Positions 1-10,900 of a stretch of DNA of 50,928 nt are shown piece by piece. The DNA comes from an uncultured Bacteroidales bacterium. GTDB lineage: Bacteria; Bacteroidota; Bacteroidia; Bacteroidales; Paludibacteraceae. Location: NCBI GenBank assembly GCA_900316845.1, contig ONEG01000015.1:1-50928 (forward strand), read 5' to 3'. Both the position numbers and the translations under genes were made by a program. Numbering within the stretch: the stretch's first letter is position 1; every line of letters starts with the position of its first letter. The notes beneath the pieces are model-generated. The model had not been told where the DNA came from. It saw only the letters and a program-made list of their open reading frames with translations, and searched no databases.

Positions 1-63
1 ATGAAGGATTATGAACCTAATGAAAACTCGGTCTTTTTCCACACCTTGATGTTAAATCGACTG

Positions 64-95
64 CAAAGATACAACAAAAATTTTAAATAAGCAAT
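64..95 (-). promoter_or_regulatory. Probable leftward promoter at the window edge
   Basis: Read on the minus strand, a TATCTTTG -7 box (plus 64-71) lies 20 bases from a weak -33 box ATTG (plus 92-95). This is the spacing seen at the other promoters here. No minus-strand ATG occurs between it and base 1, so its gene would begin outside the window. Apart from this, bases 1-201 hold nothing recognisable; an open stretch of 29 codons from base 1 has no support. Confidence 0.4.
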
Positions 96-201
96 GAAAA
101 TGTAGTGTTCAATCCTAACACTTAAAACTTTGGATAATTGATCTTTGACATAGTGGATTTACCGTAAAAAGAAGAGAAATCAGAAGATTTTTCTCCAAAT
201 G

Positions 202-233
202 CTTGCGTATGTCAAATTTTTGTTGTACCTTTG
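202..233 (+). promoter_or_regulatory. Promoter of the toxin-antitoxin pair
   Basis: CTTG at 202-205, 20 bases, then TACCTTTG at 226-233: the Bacteroidota -33/-7 pair. The -33 box is followed by CGTATGTCA, an extension shared with promoters at 23.5, 24.3 and 49.2 kb. Transcription should start near 238, which rules out any start codon near 203 and points to the ATG at 272. Confidence 0.8.
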
Positions 234-271
234 CAGTCGCAAAGGTTAAAACAATTAAATATTTGAGAAAT

Positions 272-424
272 ATGATAGCGACACCTGTTAGAGAAAGTGG
301 CAGTCAGCCAATAATGAGTAACTGCGAAAACGAAGTGTATTACACACGTGAGGAGTTTATGGATGAATTGGCAAAACAACTTGGTCAAGTTTATGGTTTG
401 AATGATATTAGGGAGGCACGTTGA
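272..424 (+). CDS. Small antitoxin-like protein of a toxin-antitoxin pair
   Basis: A 50-residue acidic protein (36 residues if the ATG at 314 is used) directly upstream of a RelE/ParE-like toxin. Its stop codon TGA overlaps the toxin ATG by one base, the tight coupling usual for such pairs. The start at 272 is chosen because the promoter ends at 233. The C-terminal half (YYTREEFMDELAKQL) looks helical and could be the toxin-binding part. No DNA-binding fold is visible, so it may be a short or degenerate antitoxin. Function is inferred mainly from the neighbour. Confidence 0.6.
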   Translation: MIATPVRESGSQPIMSNCENEVYYTREEFMDELAKQLGQVYGLNDIREAR

Positions 425-726
425 TGCGTTATACCATTCGATTTAAATCAAAAGCCTATTCTGATATAGCTCAGTTAAAGGAGTTCATTCATAAGAAATG
501 TGCGGCTCCTCTAACGGCTCGCAGGCAATTCGAGATTCTGGAAAAGCACTTGGATTGGATAGAGCAATATGCAGAACTTCCGGGTGTGGACGTTGAATTG
601 TCCATTAAATATGGTCAGTTGATGCGTAATGTGACTTTTGGTAAAAAGATGGCCATCCTTTATTCAGTTGAGGGAGAATTTGTATATATCCATCGTATTA
701 TTCCCCAAAGCATGATTATTCTGTAA
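424..726 (+). CDS. RelE/ParE-family toxin
   Basis: A 100-residue protein with the outline of the RelE/ParE fold: an N-terminal strand (MRYTIRFKSKAYSD), a long helical hairpin with RRQFEILEKHLDWI, and a C-terminal pair of strands ending VYIHRIIPQSMI, where the HRI segment is usual for ParE-type toxins. RelE members cleave mRNA on the ribosome and ParE members poison gyrase; the sequence does not decide which. A TTG three bases upstream is also in frame, but the ATG at 424 coupled to the antitoxin stop is preferred. A strong terminator follows at 752, so the pair is a self-contained unit. Confidence 0.75.
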   Translation: MRYTIRFKSKAYSDIAQLKEFIHKKCAAPLTARRQFEILEKHLDWIEQYAELPGVDVELSIKYGQLMRNVTFGKKMAILYSVEGEFVYIHRIIPQSMIIL

Positions 727-751
727 GTAATCACAACCTTATTATAATTAC

Positions 752-791
752 AAACGGTAATTCCACTATTAAACGGAGTTGCCGTTTTTTT
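752..791 (+). terminator. Intrinsic terminator after the toxin gene
   Basis: A 13-bp stem (arms 752-764 and 775-787, two G-U pairs) with a 10-base loop, running straight into a T-rich tail (TTTTTTT, 785-791). It separates the toxin-antitoxin pair from the adhesin operon. Confidence 0.8.
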
Positions 792-843
792 GTGCGTAAT
801 TATGCGTACCTTATAAATAGCGAAAATATAAAGACTAAATGAT

Positions 844-3800
844 ATGAAAAACTTTTTTATTAAAAAATGGAGTGATTTATTCATTTATCTCTCGAAAACG
901 GTTCGGAAATGGTTCGAAAACGGTTCGAGAAAGGTTCGGCAAATGTGTGCCGCTTGGGCGATGCTGCTGGGCAAGTTGGTCTACTGTGCCAAGAGTCTCA
1001 TGCAAATTTTTGCCACTTATGCCACTTATGCCAGTGCAATTTTTGTAGGCGAAGAGTCCAACGAGAGTACGGTAAGGTATGCTCTATGGTCTAGGATTAG
1101 TCTTATAAAACCCTTACAAAACCCTTACAAAACCCTTACTCGCTTCCGGCTTAGTTTCGGTTCGAATCTCTCTCGTTCTCGGTCTGCTTGTGCTCCCCGC
1201 ACGCCTTCCCTGTTCAAAGACAAAAGTCAATTGTCTTTTCCATCTCTCGCCAGTCTGATTTGCCTATGTATGCTGACCGCTGGAGTTGGGAATGCGTGGG
1301 GAGCGACACAAAATTTCGTACCAGCTGATTTTTCAGGAGGAACTTCTGGTACAGGAAGCACTGTAAACAAAACTTTGAATGGAATCCAAGTTTCTACAGA
1401 TAAAGGTTATGCTACAACGCAATTCCGTGTGTACAAAGGCGGTAAACTAACAATATCCAGTGATTATACAATTAAAGCTATCAACTTTACGACAACTTCA
1501 AGTTATGGAGGAGGATTATCCAATCAAACAAATCTCACGACCACATCATGGAGTTTCACTACAACAGGGCAAGCCCGAATAACACAAATCGTTGTTACTT
1601 ATTTGGCAAAAGTAACTTTCAATGCAAACGAAGGATCGTGCGCCACATCAAATCTCACACAAGCAACAGCAAATTCCTCTATTACTCTTCCTACCCCTAA
1701 CCGCAGCGGTTTCACTTGTACAGGATGGTACACAGCATCTTCTGGTGGCACGAAACGAGGCAATGCGGGTGATACATATACTCCAACGACATCAGAAACC
1801 CTCTACGCCCAATGGGAATCGGCTGCCACTGTAAATGTTACGGGTGTTAGTGTTTCTCCGACAAGCAAAGCAATATTGGTAGGAGAGACCTTTACTGTTA
1901 CTCCGACTATCGCGCCTGCTGATGCAACCGACAAAACCGTTGCATGGACTACAAGCGCGAGTGGAAAAGCATCGGTGAACAGTTCTGGGCTTGTGACCGG
2001 TGTCGCAGCCGGTTCGGCAACTATTACCTGTACCACAAACGATGGTAGTTACACAGCCAACACGGCCGTTACCGTTTATAGTGCCAGCGTCAGCATCGTG
2101 GACGAGGACGGAACGGACATTAGCGGTAGCGGTGTAACGGCAACCATCTCCGGACGGACTCTTACAGCCAGCGAAGGAAGTACCAAGTACAAGTTCAAAG
2201 GATGGAAGTACGGCACAGCAAGTGGAACAAGTATAGCCTCGTCTTCCAGCCTCAGTACAACGCTTACAGGAACGCCGACAGGGAACGTGGAAGTCATAGC
2301 CGAGTTCTACAAGCCTGTGACTGTAACATGGCTTGTCGGTAGTAGCAGTGCAAGCGGAAGCCCAACTACTTCTGTCAAGCGCGGCAGCAAGATAACCGCC
2401 TTGCCTTCCACCCCTGCTGACAATGCCATAGGGGCATGTGCCAATAAATTCAAGGGATGGAGCGCAACGAGCGAATTAATTGGTACTGGCAACAGTGCCC
2501 CTGCTGACTTGTTTACCTCTGCCAGTGATGCCGGTGTAGTAGCACTGACAAGCCCCACGACTTATCGCGCGGTGTTTGCAACAAGCTATACTACTAAAGT
2601 ACCAACTCCAAACACCTACACCCATACCATAGAAAGTAAAACATGGGATGGCACCGGTTCGCAAACCCTCACTTCAAAGTCTTGGTCTCTATCCAACAAT
2701 GGTGATTACTATGGTTATGACGCTACAAAAGGTCAGCAAGTAGGATCTGGTAATAATCCTGCATCATCCATGACGCTTAGTTCTTCTGCTTTTTCCGGCA
2801 CAATTACATCTGTTAAGATTTCCACTTCCGGAGGAAGTAGCATTTCTGCCACAGTAGGTGTAAGTGTTGGAAGCACTGACTTCACAAAGAACGGTGATGG
2901 CTTGACCAAAACTGTTTCTCTCACCTCTACTAATACGGAATATACGTTCTCAGGTAGTGCAACGGGTACAATTACGATTTCATGGGCACAAACTTCTTCC
3001 AAGGCAATCTATTTCAAAAAAATTGTTGTCGGATACACAACGATGGAAGACGGGACGGATTATAAAGACTATGTAACCGAATGCTGCACTCAACTGGGTT
3101 CAATAAATGGGTCTGTTTCTTGGAGCAACCCGACGGAAGCGGTGGTAAGTTGGGACAATTTAGCCAATGTGAGCAGTTGGACGGTGAAATATAAAGAACA
3201 CGGGGCAGGAGCATGGACAACCGCCTTTACAAACAAGACCGGTTCGGACAGTGAGATTACGCTCTATAGCGATGGTGGCACAGATAACAAGATGAAAAGC
3301 ATTATTGCGACAACCTGTAATACAGCTTATGATTTCTTGATTATTGCTAATCCGGCAAGCGGTTATTGTGACAAAGAGGAAGAACTGAATAATAGCGGTT
3401 CCGGCTACAACTCCGGCAAATGGAGCGTAGCGTATTCATTAACAGGCGTGACAAAATCTTCGGGACCGGCAACGGGTGCAAATGTGTGCGGCGATTACAC
3501 TGCGGTATTTGCACCAAGCAGCGTAGCCTATGCCTTGCCAAGCAATGTGACTGTACAGATTGGCGGTGTCACCAAAGCAAAAGATACTGATTACACATGG
3601 GATAGCAGCACCGGCACATTAAGTATAGCTTCAACCAAGATAACCGGCGACCTCTCTATCACCGTGACCGGTATAGAGGTGGGTTGTAGTGCAGATCCGA
3701 CGATTGGAGCGGCAAGTCTCAGCGGGGCATTCGGGCTCAGTTCGGTAGGCGTGACAGTTGCTACATCAAGTACCGGTAATCAATATTGCGCTTGGACGGA

Positions 3801-6800
3801 CTACGGATTTGTATGGGGCACGAGTGCCAACCCGACCGTCAGTGACAATAAAGTGCAAATCGGCAACTCCGATGCCGCTACCACATGGAGCGGTAATCTG
3901 ACAGGCTCGTTCAGTACAGGCACAACCTATTATTTCCGCGCATACGGCACGAACAGCAAGACAGGTGCAGTGCCTGTTTATGGCACAGGCAATTCCTTCA
4001 CTCCGCGTAGCGTGACCTTCGACAGTAACGGCGGAAGCGCAGTGGCGATAGCCTATGTGAACAGCGGAAGTGCGGTTTCCGAGCCTTCCGCCCCGACACG
4101 CACGGGATATGACTTCGTGAAATGGCAACTGAACGGAGCGGATTACAGTTTCTCATCTGCCGTCAATGCAAACATTACGCTGGACGCTGTTTGGAGCGCA
4201 AAGAGTTATACGGTGACGCTGGATAAGCAGAGCGGTAGTGGTGGTTCGGGAAGCGTATTGGCTACTTATGATGCCGCCATGCCGAGTGCCACGATGCCGA
4301 CACGCAGCGGTTATACTTTCGGCGGTTATTATGGTTCGGAAGGCGGAGCAGGCACGCAGTACTATGCAGCCGACGGAAGCAGTGCCCACACATGGGATGT
4401 AGCCGATGCAAAGACACTCTATGCCAAATGGACGGCGAAGAACTATACGATTACGCTGAATAACGAAGGCGCAGACAGCGGCAAAGAGGGGACGACAAGT
4501 ATCTCCGTCACCTTTGATGCCAATACCAACCTGACAAGCGCTATCACGAAGCCGGTAAAAGATGGTTATAAATTCGGCGGTTATTATACAGAAGAAGACG
4601 GCAGCGGCACGCAGATTATTGACGAGAACGGAAATGTGAATGCGAGTGTGACAAGTTACACGAGTGCCACCAAGCAATGGATTTATGCGGATAATATCGA
4701 GTTGCACGCCTACTGGAAACCGAGTTACACAGTGACATGGAGCGTGAACGGCGAGACGACTACCGAGCAAGTGGTAAGCGGCGAACAAGTAGCCGCATTG
4801 CCGACGGCACCGACGAGCAGCGATTGCGATGACGCGAAAGTGTTTGTAGGTTGGCGGAGTACGGCTATTGACGGAGTGAGTGCCGCTAACCCGGGTAGCA
4901 TCTTCACCACCCAAGCCGCTTCGCCTGCTATTACAGGAAATGTGACATTCTATGCGGTGTTTGCGGATGAAAGCGGCGGAGATTTTACACGCGTTACCAG
5001 CACTTCGCAACTTGCGGCAGGAAAGCAAATAGTAATGGGATATGAGGAGACTGCAAATTCAGGTATAATTATCCCGGTACAGAGTAATACCTATAATAGT
5101 GACAAAAACATACTTTATACAGGAACCACAAATGGTGCTGCAGGAACAGGAACGATAACAATATCCAGTAATCCTGATGTAACGAATTATTTATTCACGC
5201 TCCGTGCCGGATACAACTCTGGCTATTGGGCATTCGAAATGAGCGGAACATTAGCCGGAGAATATATAGGTTACTCGGGAAAAAATACTATCCAACATTA
5301 TGAAGGAATACAGACAGACGGGAAAACAGATTTCTCAATTACTTTCGGAACTAACGATACAGCCAGCATTGTAAATAAATATGGAACAGCAAACTATATT
5401 ACTGAAAGTGGAAAGAATAAATATTATAAATACGTAAGTTATAATTATAACAATGGTAATCCTCGTGTGTCTATTTATCAAACAAGACAAACAAGCGCAT
5501 TAGTTCTATACATATGCAACCCGCTTGTTTACTCCAACTACGTAACTTCCTGCTCTTCGTGCGATGCGGATGCGACATTCACGAACACGACACCTGTGGT
5601 GAGTGCGATTGATTGCGATGCGGCAACACTGACGGCAACGGGCGGTTTGGCAACCTTAGGCGCAGACGGATGTAATGTAAGCGACTACGGTTTTGTGATC
5701 GGTACATCTGACAATCCTGTTATTGGCGGTAGTGGTGTGACGAAGTTGCAAGTGGGTACTACGAACCCGACGACAGGTGCCGATTTCTCGTATGACGTTG
5801 ATGACTTGACTAAGGGCACACATTATTATATCCGTGCGTACGCTACCAACCGTCACGGAACAGCATATAGCGGTTCGCAGAACTTCTGGACAAAGGGCGT
5901 CAGCAGTATTGCTATCACGACTGCGCCGACCAAGACAACGTATATTGCCGGTGAGAGTTTTGATGCTTCGGGAATGGTAGTGAAGGCAACGTTGGTGGAT
6001 GGCACAACACCAAATGTCACAGGTGATGTGACCTACTCCACAACAGGACTGAGCGCGGGCACAAACCAAGACTTTGCAATCAACTACTCGCTTTGCGGGG
6101 ATAATGTATCAACGAATCAGAAAATCAACGTCTATGCCATGACGGTGACGGAAGGCACGGCTGATGACAAGGGAGTAGTGACTTATACCAGCGGTGCTAC
6201 ATTCTCTATTAGTAGTCTGGCAACCCATTGGACGGCTAATATCGTTGTGACTAACGGAACAGCGAATGACAACGGCGACGGTACTTATACAGTCACTCCG
6301 AGTGGTGCAGGCGCAGTCAGCGTGACGGTCAATTATGTTGAGGCAGCGCAAGTGAAGGTATATTACAAAGTCGATGGTGTAACCGTGACCGGTTTGACGC
6401 GGGATGTCTATCAAAGCGAGACAACGACATTACCGACAGCCAGTGAATTGGCAACGGCGATGACAGCGCAAGGTATGGATATTCCCGATGACAGTTACCC
6501 GAACTTCGTCGGCTGGAGCGAGACCGAGTTCGGCGCACAGACAAGCGAACCGACACTCGTCACCGGCACCCCGACCATCAATGCCGAAAAGACATATTAT
6601 GCGGTATATACGAATTTAGGGAAAAAGACTATTTTGCCGACTGATTTTCCGACTAGTTATGGAGACGGTGATCGGTCAATAGATGGGGTAACTTACTATC
6701 GAAGCGGAGTAGCCAAGCCAAGTAGTTCCATCCAATTCCGAAGTTCTAAAAATGGTCTAGGTTATATATATAGCAAAACCAGCCTCTCCTATATCCTTAA

Positions 6801-7938
6801 AATAGAAGTTAGCGGAGATAATTTAGTGGTCAATGCTTGTTCCGATGCTTCCGGTACATTAGATGGCGATGCCATTACTCCGGTAGGAACTGCACCGCGT
6901 GTATATACCTTCCCTGCCAACAAACAATATTTCAAAATAAAAGGAAATGGGGAGACGAACACAGCATCACACATAGACATCTATTACAGCCCTGCGACGG
7001 TGGAATACATGACGCAGTTCTGCACGCGGTATGACATTACGGGTGTGACGAAGAGCGGAACGGCGGTAACCGGCGGTACGCTGACAAGCAATTATAACAG
7101 CGCTTGCGAGGGCAAGAGCGTTGAGTTAGAGGCGGTGGTAAGTACCGGTTATCAGTTCAACGGATGGACCATCAAGAAAACCGCTGACCTGACGCAAGAT
7201 GTGACAAGTACGCTGCTGGGCGCTAATGCTTCTTCACTCACGCCGCCTGCCTTCTCCATGCCGGCTTACGCAATTACCGTCAGTGCAAGTATCACGGAGA
7301 AAGAGTTAACCGGCTGGACATGGAAACAGGCATTGCCGGATGAGTCGATTGCTATTCCGTCAAAGGTGGTGCTTTATGTAGGACAGCAAGCGCGGTTTGA
7401 GTTGATTAGTTACGACCCGAGCGATGTGTTAACAGAGAAAAAAGGGTATAATGCCGATTATACCAATGCCGACCTTGCCCAAGTGGCTCAAGCCGAAGCG
7501 CATTATGTGACGCGCGCCAAAGCAGCCGTAGAGAGCACAACGCTGACGCTGACCTCGACCAGTAATGGTTCGGTTCAAGAAGTGATTAATATACAGATCA
7601 AGGCTCTGCCGTCTGTTACGTTTGAAGATCATGTGCATAGCGTGGTATTCAGTGCCGTGGCAGCCACTATCAACGAGACGGACAAACGGGTTGTCTATCT
7701 GACGAAGACTACGCCGACGACGAGCGATTACTCCGGCACGACTTATAACACGTGCGAGGAGCAGCATGAGCACTTGGTGGGCTGGATAGAGAGCAGTTGG
7801 GCAGACGAGCACCCGAACGCTACGCATAGCGAGATTGCCGGTGCAGGCGCAGGCGTGTTCTACACCGCCGGAGCAAGTATAGATGTAGAGGCGCAGAACG
7901 GCAAGACCTTCTACGCGGTATGGAGTAAGATTGAATAA
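844..7938 (+). CDS. Giant InlB-repeat/Ig-like surface adhesin
   Basis: A 2364-residue mosaic of extracellular beta domains, probably on the cell surface. A hydrophobic signal peptide (SLASLICLCMLTAGVGNAWG) appears only at residues ~133-152, after an unusual basic pre-region built partly from 9- and 11-bp DNA repeats. After it come a beta-sandwich (~153-255), an InlB B-repeat (~256-325), a BIG2 Ig-like domain (~329-414), divergent InlB-type repeats and an Fn3-like segment. Four InlB-type repeats follow at ~1055-1376, then a domain starting FTRVTSTSQLAAGKQ (~1381-1556) that recurs in the 12539-15106 protein, and further repeats to the end (KTFYAVW). Unlike its neighbours it lacks the short C-terminal tail. 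It is first of four genes with gaps of 13-28 bases. A start at CTG ~1213 would give a normal signal peptide. The ligand is unknown. Confidence 0.85.
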   Translation: MKNFFIKKWSDLFIYLSKTVRKWFENGSRKVRQMCAAWAMLLGKLVYCAKSLMQIFATYATYASAIFVGEESNESTVRYALWSRISLIKPLQNPYKTLTRFRLSFGSNLSRSRSACAPRTPSLFKDKSQLSFPSLASLICLCMLTAGVGNAWGATQNFVPADFSGGTSGTGSTVNKTLNGIQVSTDKGYATTQFRVYKGGKLTISSDYTIKAINFTTTSSYGGGLSNQTNLTTTSWSFTTTGQARITQIVVTYLAKVTFNANEGSCATSNLTQATANSSITLPTPNRSGFTCTGWYTASSGGTKRGNAGDTYTPTTSETLYAQWESAATVNVTGVSVSPTSKAILVGETFTVTPTIAPADATDKTVAWTTSASGKASVNSSGLVTGVAAGSATITCTTNDGSYTANTAVTVYSASVSIVDEDGTDISGSGVTATISGRTLTASEGSTKYKFKGWKYGTASGTSIASSSSLSTTLTGTPTGNVEVIAEFYKPVTVTWLVGSSSASGSPTTSVKRGSKITALPSTPADNAIGACANKFKGWSATSELIGTGNSAPADLFTSASDAGVVALTSPTTYRAVFATSYTTKVPTPNTYTHTIESKTWDGTGSQTLTSKSWSLSNNGDYYGYDATKGQQVGSGNNPASSMTLSSSAFSGTITSVKISTSGGSSISATVGVSVGSTDFTKNGDGLTKTVSLTSTNTEYTFSGSATGTITISWAQTSSKAIYFKKIVVGYTTMEDGTDYKDYVTECCTQLGSINGSVSWSNPTEAVVSWDNLANVSSWTVKYKEHGAGAWTTAFTNKTGSDSEITLYSDGGTDNKMKSIIATTCNTAYDFLIIANPASGYCDKEEELNNSGSGYNSGKWSVAYSLTGVTKSSGPATGANVCGDYTAVFAPSSVAYALPSNVTVQIGGVTKAKDTDYTWDSSTGTLSIASTKITGDLSITVTGIEVGCSADPTIGAASLSGAFGLSSVGVTVATSSTGNQYCAWTDYGFVWGTSANPTVSDNKVQIGNSDAATTWSGNLTGSFSTGTTYYFRAYGTNSKTGAVPVYGTGNSFTPRSVTFDSNGGSAVAIAYVNSGSAVSEPSAPTRTGYDFVKWQLNGADYSFSSAVNANITLDAVWSAKSYTVTLDKQSGSGGSGSVLATYDAAMPSATMPTRSGYTFGGYYGSEGGAGTQYYAADGSSAHTWDVADAKTLYAKWTAKNYTITLNNEGADSGKEGTTSISVTFDANTNLTSAITKPVKDGYKFGGYYTEEDGSGTQIIDENGNVNASVTSYTSATKQWIYADNIELHAYWKPSYTVTWSVNGETTTEQVVSGEQVAALPTAPTSSDCDDAKVFVGWRSTAIDGVSAANPGSIFTTQAASPAITGNVTFYAVFADESGGDFTRVTSTSQLAAGKQIVMGYEETANSGIIIPVQSNTYNSDKNILYTGTTNGAAGTGTITISSNPDVTNYLFTLRAGYNSGYWAFEMSGTLAGEYIGYSGKNTIQHYEGIQTDGKTDFSITFGTNDTASIVNKYGTANYITESGKNKYYKYVSYNYNNGNPRVSIYQTRQTSALVLYICNPLVYSNYVTSCSSCDADATFTNTTPVVSAIDCDAATLTATGGLATLGADGCNVSDYGFVIGTSDNPVIGGSGVTKLQVGTTNPTTGADFSYDVDDLTKGTHYYIRAYATNRHGTAYSGSQNFWTKGVSSIAITTAPTKTTYIAGESFDASGMVVKATLVDGTTPNVTGDVTYSTTGLSAGTNQDFAINYSLCGDNVSTNQKINVYAMTVTEGTADDKGVVTYTSGATFSISSLATHWTANIVVTNGTANDNGDGTYTVTPSGAGAVSVTVNYVEAAQVKVYYKVDGVTVTGLTRDVYQSETTTLPTASELATAMTAQGMDIPDDSYPNFVGWSETEFGAQTSEPTLVTGTPTINAEKTYYAVYTNLGKKTILPTDFPTSYGDGDRSIDGVTYYRSGVAKPSSSIQFRSSKNGLGYIYSKTSLSYILKIEVSGDNLVVNACSDASGTLDGDAITPVGTAPRVYTFPANKQYFKIKGNGETNTASHIDIYYSPATVEYMTQFCTRYDITGVTKSGTAVTGGTLTSNYNSACEGKSVELEAVVSTGYQFNGWTIKKTADLTQDVTSTLLGANASSLTPPAFSMPAYAITVSASITEKELTGWTWKQALPDESIAIPSKVVLYVGQQARFELISYDPSDVLTEKKGYNADYTNADLAQVAQAEAHYVTRAKAAVESTTLTLTSTSNGSVQEVINIQIKALPSVTFEDHVHSVVFSAVAATINETDKRVVYLTKTTPTTSDYSGTTYNTCEEQHEHLVGWIESSWADEHPNATHSEIAGAGAGVFYTAGASIDVEAQNGKTFYAVWSKIE
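900..943 (+). repeat. 11-bp tandem repeat, four units, in adhesin 5' end
   Basis: GGTTCG recurs at 900, 911, 922 and 933 with A-rich spacers, an exact 11-base period. Eleven is not a multiple of three, so gain or loss of one unit would shift the frame between the ATG at 844 and the signal peptide. Confidence 0.85.
1107..1139 (+). repeat. 11-bp tandem repeat, three perfect units, in adhesin 5' end
   Basis: Three identical copies of AAAACCCTTAC. A 9-bp repeat (GCCACTTAT, two copies) lies just upstream at 1012-1029. As with the 900-943 array, a unit change would shift the frame before the signal peptide. Confidence 0.9.
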
Positions 7939-7955
7939 TAGAAAGGGAGACAGAT

Positions 7956-10900
7956 ATGAAAACAGTTTTGAATTTGCTAAATAACAACGTTATGAAAAAT
8001 GCAATTAAATATATTTGCGCACTCCTTCTATTAGTAGGCGTGAACGTGAGCGTGTGGGGAACGGGAATCTACATAGAGTACAATAAAACCAAGTACTATG
8101 ATGGGAGTACTATTACTATAAACTTAAAACTTACCGACGGATGGGCAACCGGTACAGATGCTCTTGTCATAAAAAATGATGCAGGGTGGACCTCTAGTTC
8201 TTATAACTATGGCTACATTCATGGGGAGATCTCAGGAACTTATGTGTATTCCAATATTGCTTTTGGTATGGCAGGAGTTGAAGGGCATAATGGTGCTCCT
8301 TTTTGGGTTGATGATGATCACTATACCAGTTTTGCAGAATGGAACAACTGGCCATATGAATACATTTCTTTCTATACTAGTTATGCTTACGATGCACCAG
8401 GAACATACAATTCGACAATTACTATAACCCAAAAAGATGATGATGATGTCAGTACCCTTCAATCTGCAACCATTACAATACAACACATCATCCCGAGTTG
8501 CACTACGCCAACGGTATCTAATTCAGGGATGAGTTTGTTAGGTTCTCCCACAAGTTTCCATGTAAGCGGCGGTAAAGTGACTGATGATGGAGGTTGCGGT
8601 ATCACAAAGTACGGATATGTGTATAATACCACCGGTTCCCCAACATGGAGTGATAGTAAACAAGGATGGAACAAATCTATTGAAGAAAATACACAATTTG
8701 GTAGCGGAGATATCCTTGATTTGACTGCCGGAACGACATATTATGTACGGCCATTTGCTTACAACGGAACAGATTATGGTTATGGCGACCAATTATCGGT
8801 TACGTTACCTTATTCAATCACGTTGTCAAAAAATACCAGTGATGCGACAGCTGAGGATGGATTAGCAGAAATTGATGTTAATGGTACTGATTTTAAAGAT
8901 GTCTTAGAGCCAACCCGTGATCACTATTCATTGGAGGGGTATTATACAGATGCAGAGTGCACGCAGAAGATTGCAGACGAAAGTGGTAATTTAGTAGCCA
9001 GTGTAACTGTAGGCGGTACGCCATGGACTAATAGTAGTAGTCAGTGGGTGAAAGGTAGCGGAGCTACTTTCTATGCCAAGTGGACGATAGACACACATGT
9101 CATTTCTTTCGATGCCAACGGCGGAAGCGGAAGCATGGGCGATGTGGAGAAAGACTACGGCAGCACTTATGCCTTGCCTGCTTGCGGGTTCACTGCTCCG
9201 AGCGGGAAGGTGTTTGACGGTTGGGCTGAAGGTTCGGCAGGAGGCACGAAACGCACTTTGCCGTATGACCACACCGTAACGGGCAATATTACTTTCTATG
9301 CTCTATGGCGTGACGCAACCTACACCAACTATGTGTTCTCTTGTGCGGAACTGACACTGACACCTAAATTAGTGACAGCAGGCGCACCTATGTTCATTAC
9401 TTCGGCGGCAGGCAAGAAGGTTCGTTCGCAAGACTCGATCCTGATTGTCGGTAGCGGTTTGACTCCTGGCCAGACACTGACATTCCCTGACCTGCCTGCG
9501 AAATTCGAGATAAAGAGCCGTACGGGAGCGGCTTTAGCTACCGATGCTTCCGGTGAAATTAATGCCGTGGCATATATCTTCTATACGCCGGCAGTAGGCG
9601 ATACGGACGACGGATTGGATGAGTTAACCGGTATTACGGTGAGTGTTGGCGGTGCGAAACCCAAGACGGTTAATCTGACACAAGATATCATCGGCCGTCA
9701 CTTGCCGGCAGACTTCGTGATTGCAGCAAAGAAAGATGGTAAATGGTGGGCTCTGCCATCGGAAATGGCTTCTACCACGAATCCTAAGCCTTCGGAAATA
9801 GCCGTTAATGATATCAACAACCCGAGTGTTGCATATACCGACGCAAGCAACAAATATGGTTTGGCGGCTCCAACCGCATCCAATATTTCCGGCGGCAACG
9901 GTCAACATATCCGTCTGACGATGAGTATTGAAGATGGAAATGACCCTGCCGGTCCGGCTCCGTTGTTCGGTAGTGCGACGGGTACCAGAACATTAGGTAA
10001 GAGCAACAACGCGAAAGCAACGAGCGATTTGAGTGCCGGATGGTGGTGGCAGTTGAAGCAGACAAACACATCCATCACTAACCCGCAGGATGCCAAATAC
10101 ACCATCTATTGCGCCAATAATACCAGTTCGTTGAGTTTGCGTGATAATGCCGGCAATCCGGATTGGGGACTATTTGCCAGCGGTGTTGAAGAGCTCCGCC
10201 TTATCCCTGCAAGCAGTGTGGTATTTACGGAAGCGGAGATTGTCGCCTGGGGACACCATAATGCGATAGTGGAAGTGGATAAAGCCAATGCAGGCGGAAC
10301 GGGTGTTGCCGCAGCAAAGGTGAAAGCCAAACTGAACGGCGAAGAAAGCAGTTTGATTACTCTGACAGAGACCAAGACAAGCAATGGAACCGGTGCTACC
10401 AAGTATGACTACACCGTTGCCTTCGGCGATGTGATTGATTTTGCCGCGAACGAAGGCCAGATGCTGACCCTCGAATGGTACAACAGCAGCGACGTGATGA
10501 TTGCGGTAAGCAACATTATGGTACCTACTATCGTAGCAAGCAACATTACTATCAATAAAACAAACTACTCTCTCAAGAGTGCTTGGAATACGGAGGTACA
10601 CGTCCTCCCGAACGTGACTGTAACTGTGGACGCTAGTGCTTACGATAATTCGGATGTCACTATTAAGGAACTGAATATCTATCCGGGCGCGACAGTCAAT
10701 GTGACCACCGGAACACTGAAAGCCACTACCTTAGTGATGCGCAACGGTTGGAACCGGTTGAACGGAGACAAGAAATACGATGTAGCACGGCTGTATATCA
10801 CGCCGACGAACGGCAACTTGCAAGCTACTAACGCTTATGCCGACTGGTACATTGATTTCGACCAATACTATCCGATAGCCGTACCATGGGAGGTAGATCT

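Noticed and set aside
1..51. Possible CRISPR or insertion-sequence signals anywhere in the window
   Set aside because: No regularly spaced 20-40 base repeats, cas-like genes, transposase motifs or terminal inverted repeats were found; the short tandem repeats are contiguous and without spacers.
4153..5028. A 291-codon minus-strand reading frame inside the adhesin
   Set aside because: It is a by-product of the repetitive, Thr/Ser-rich coding sequence on the plus strand, with no start context or family features.
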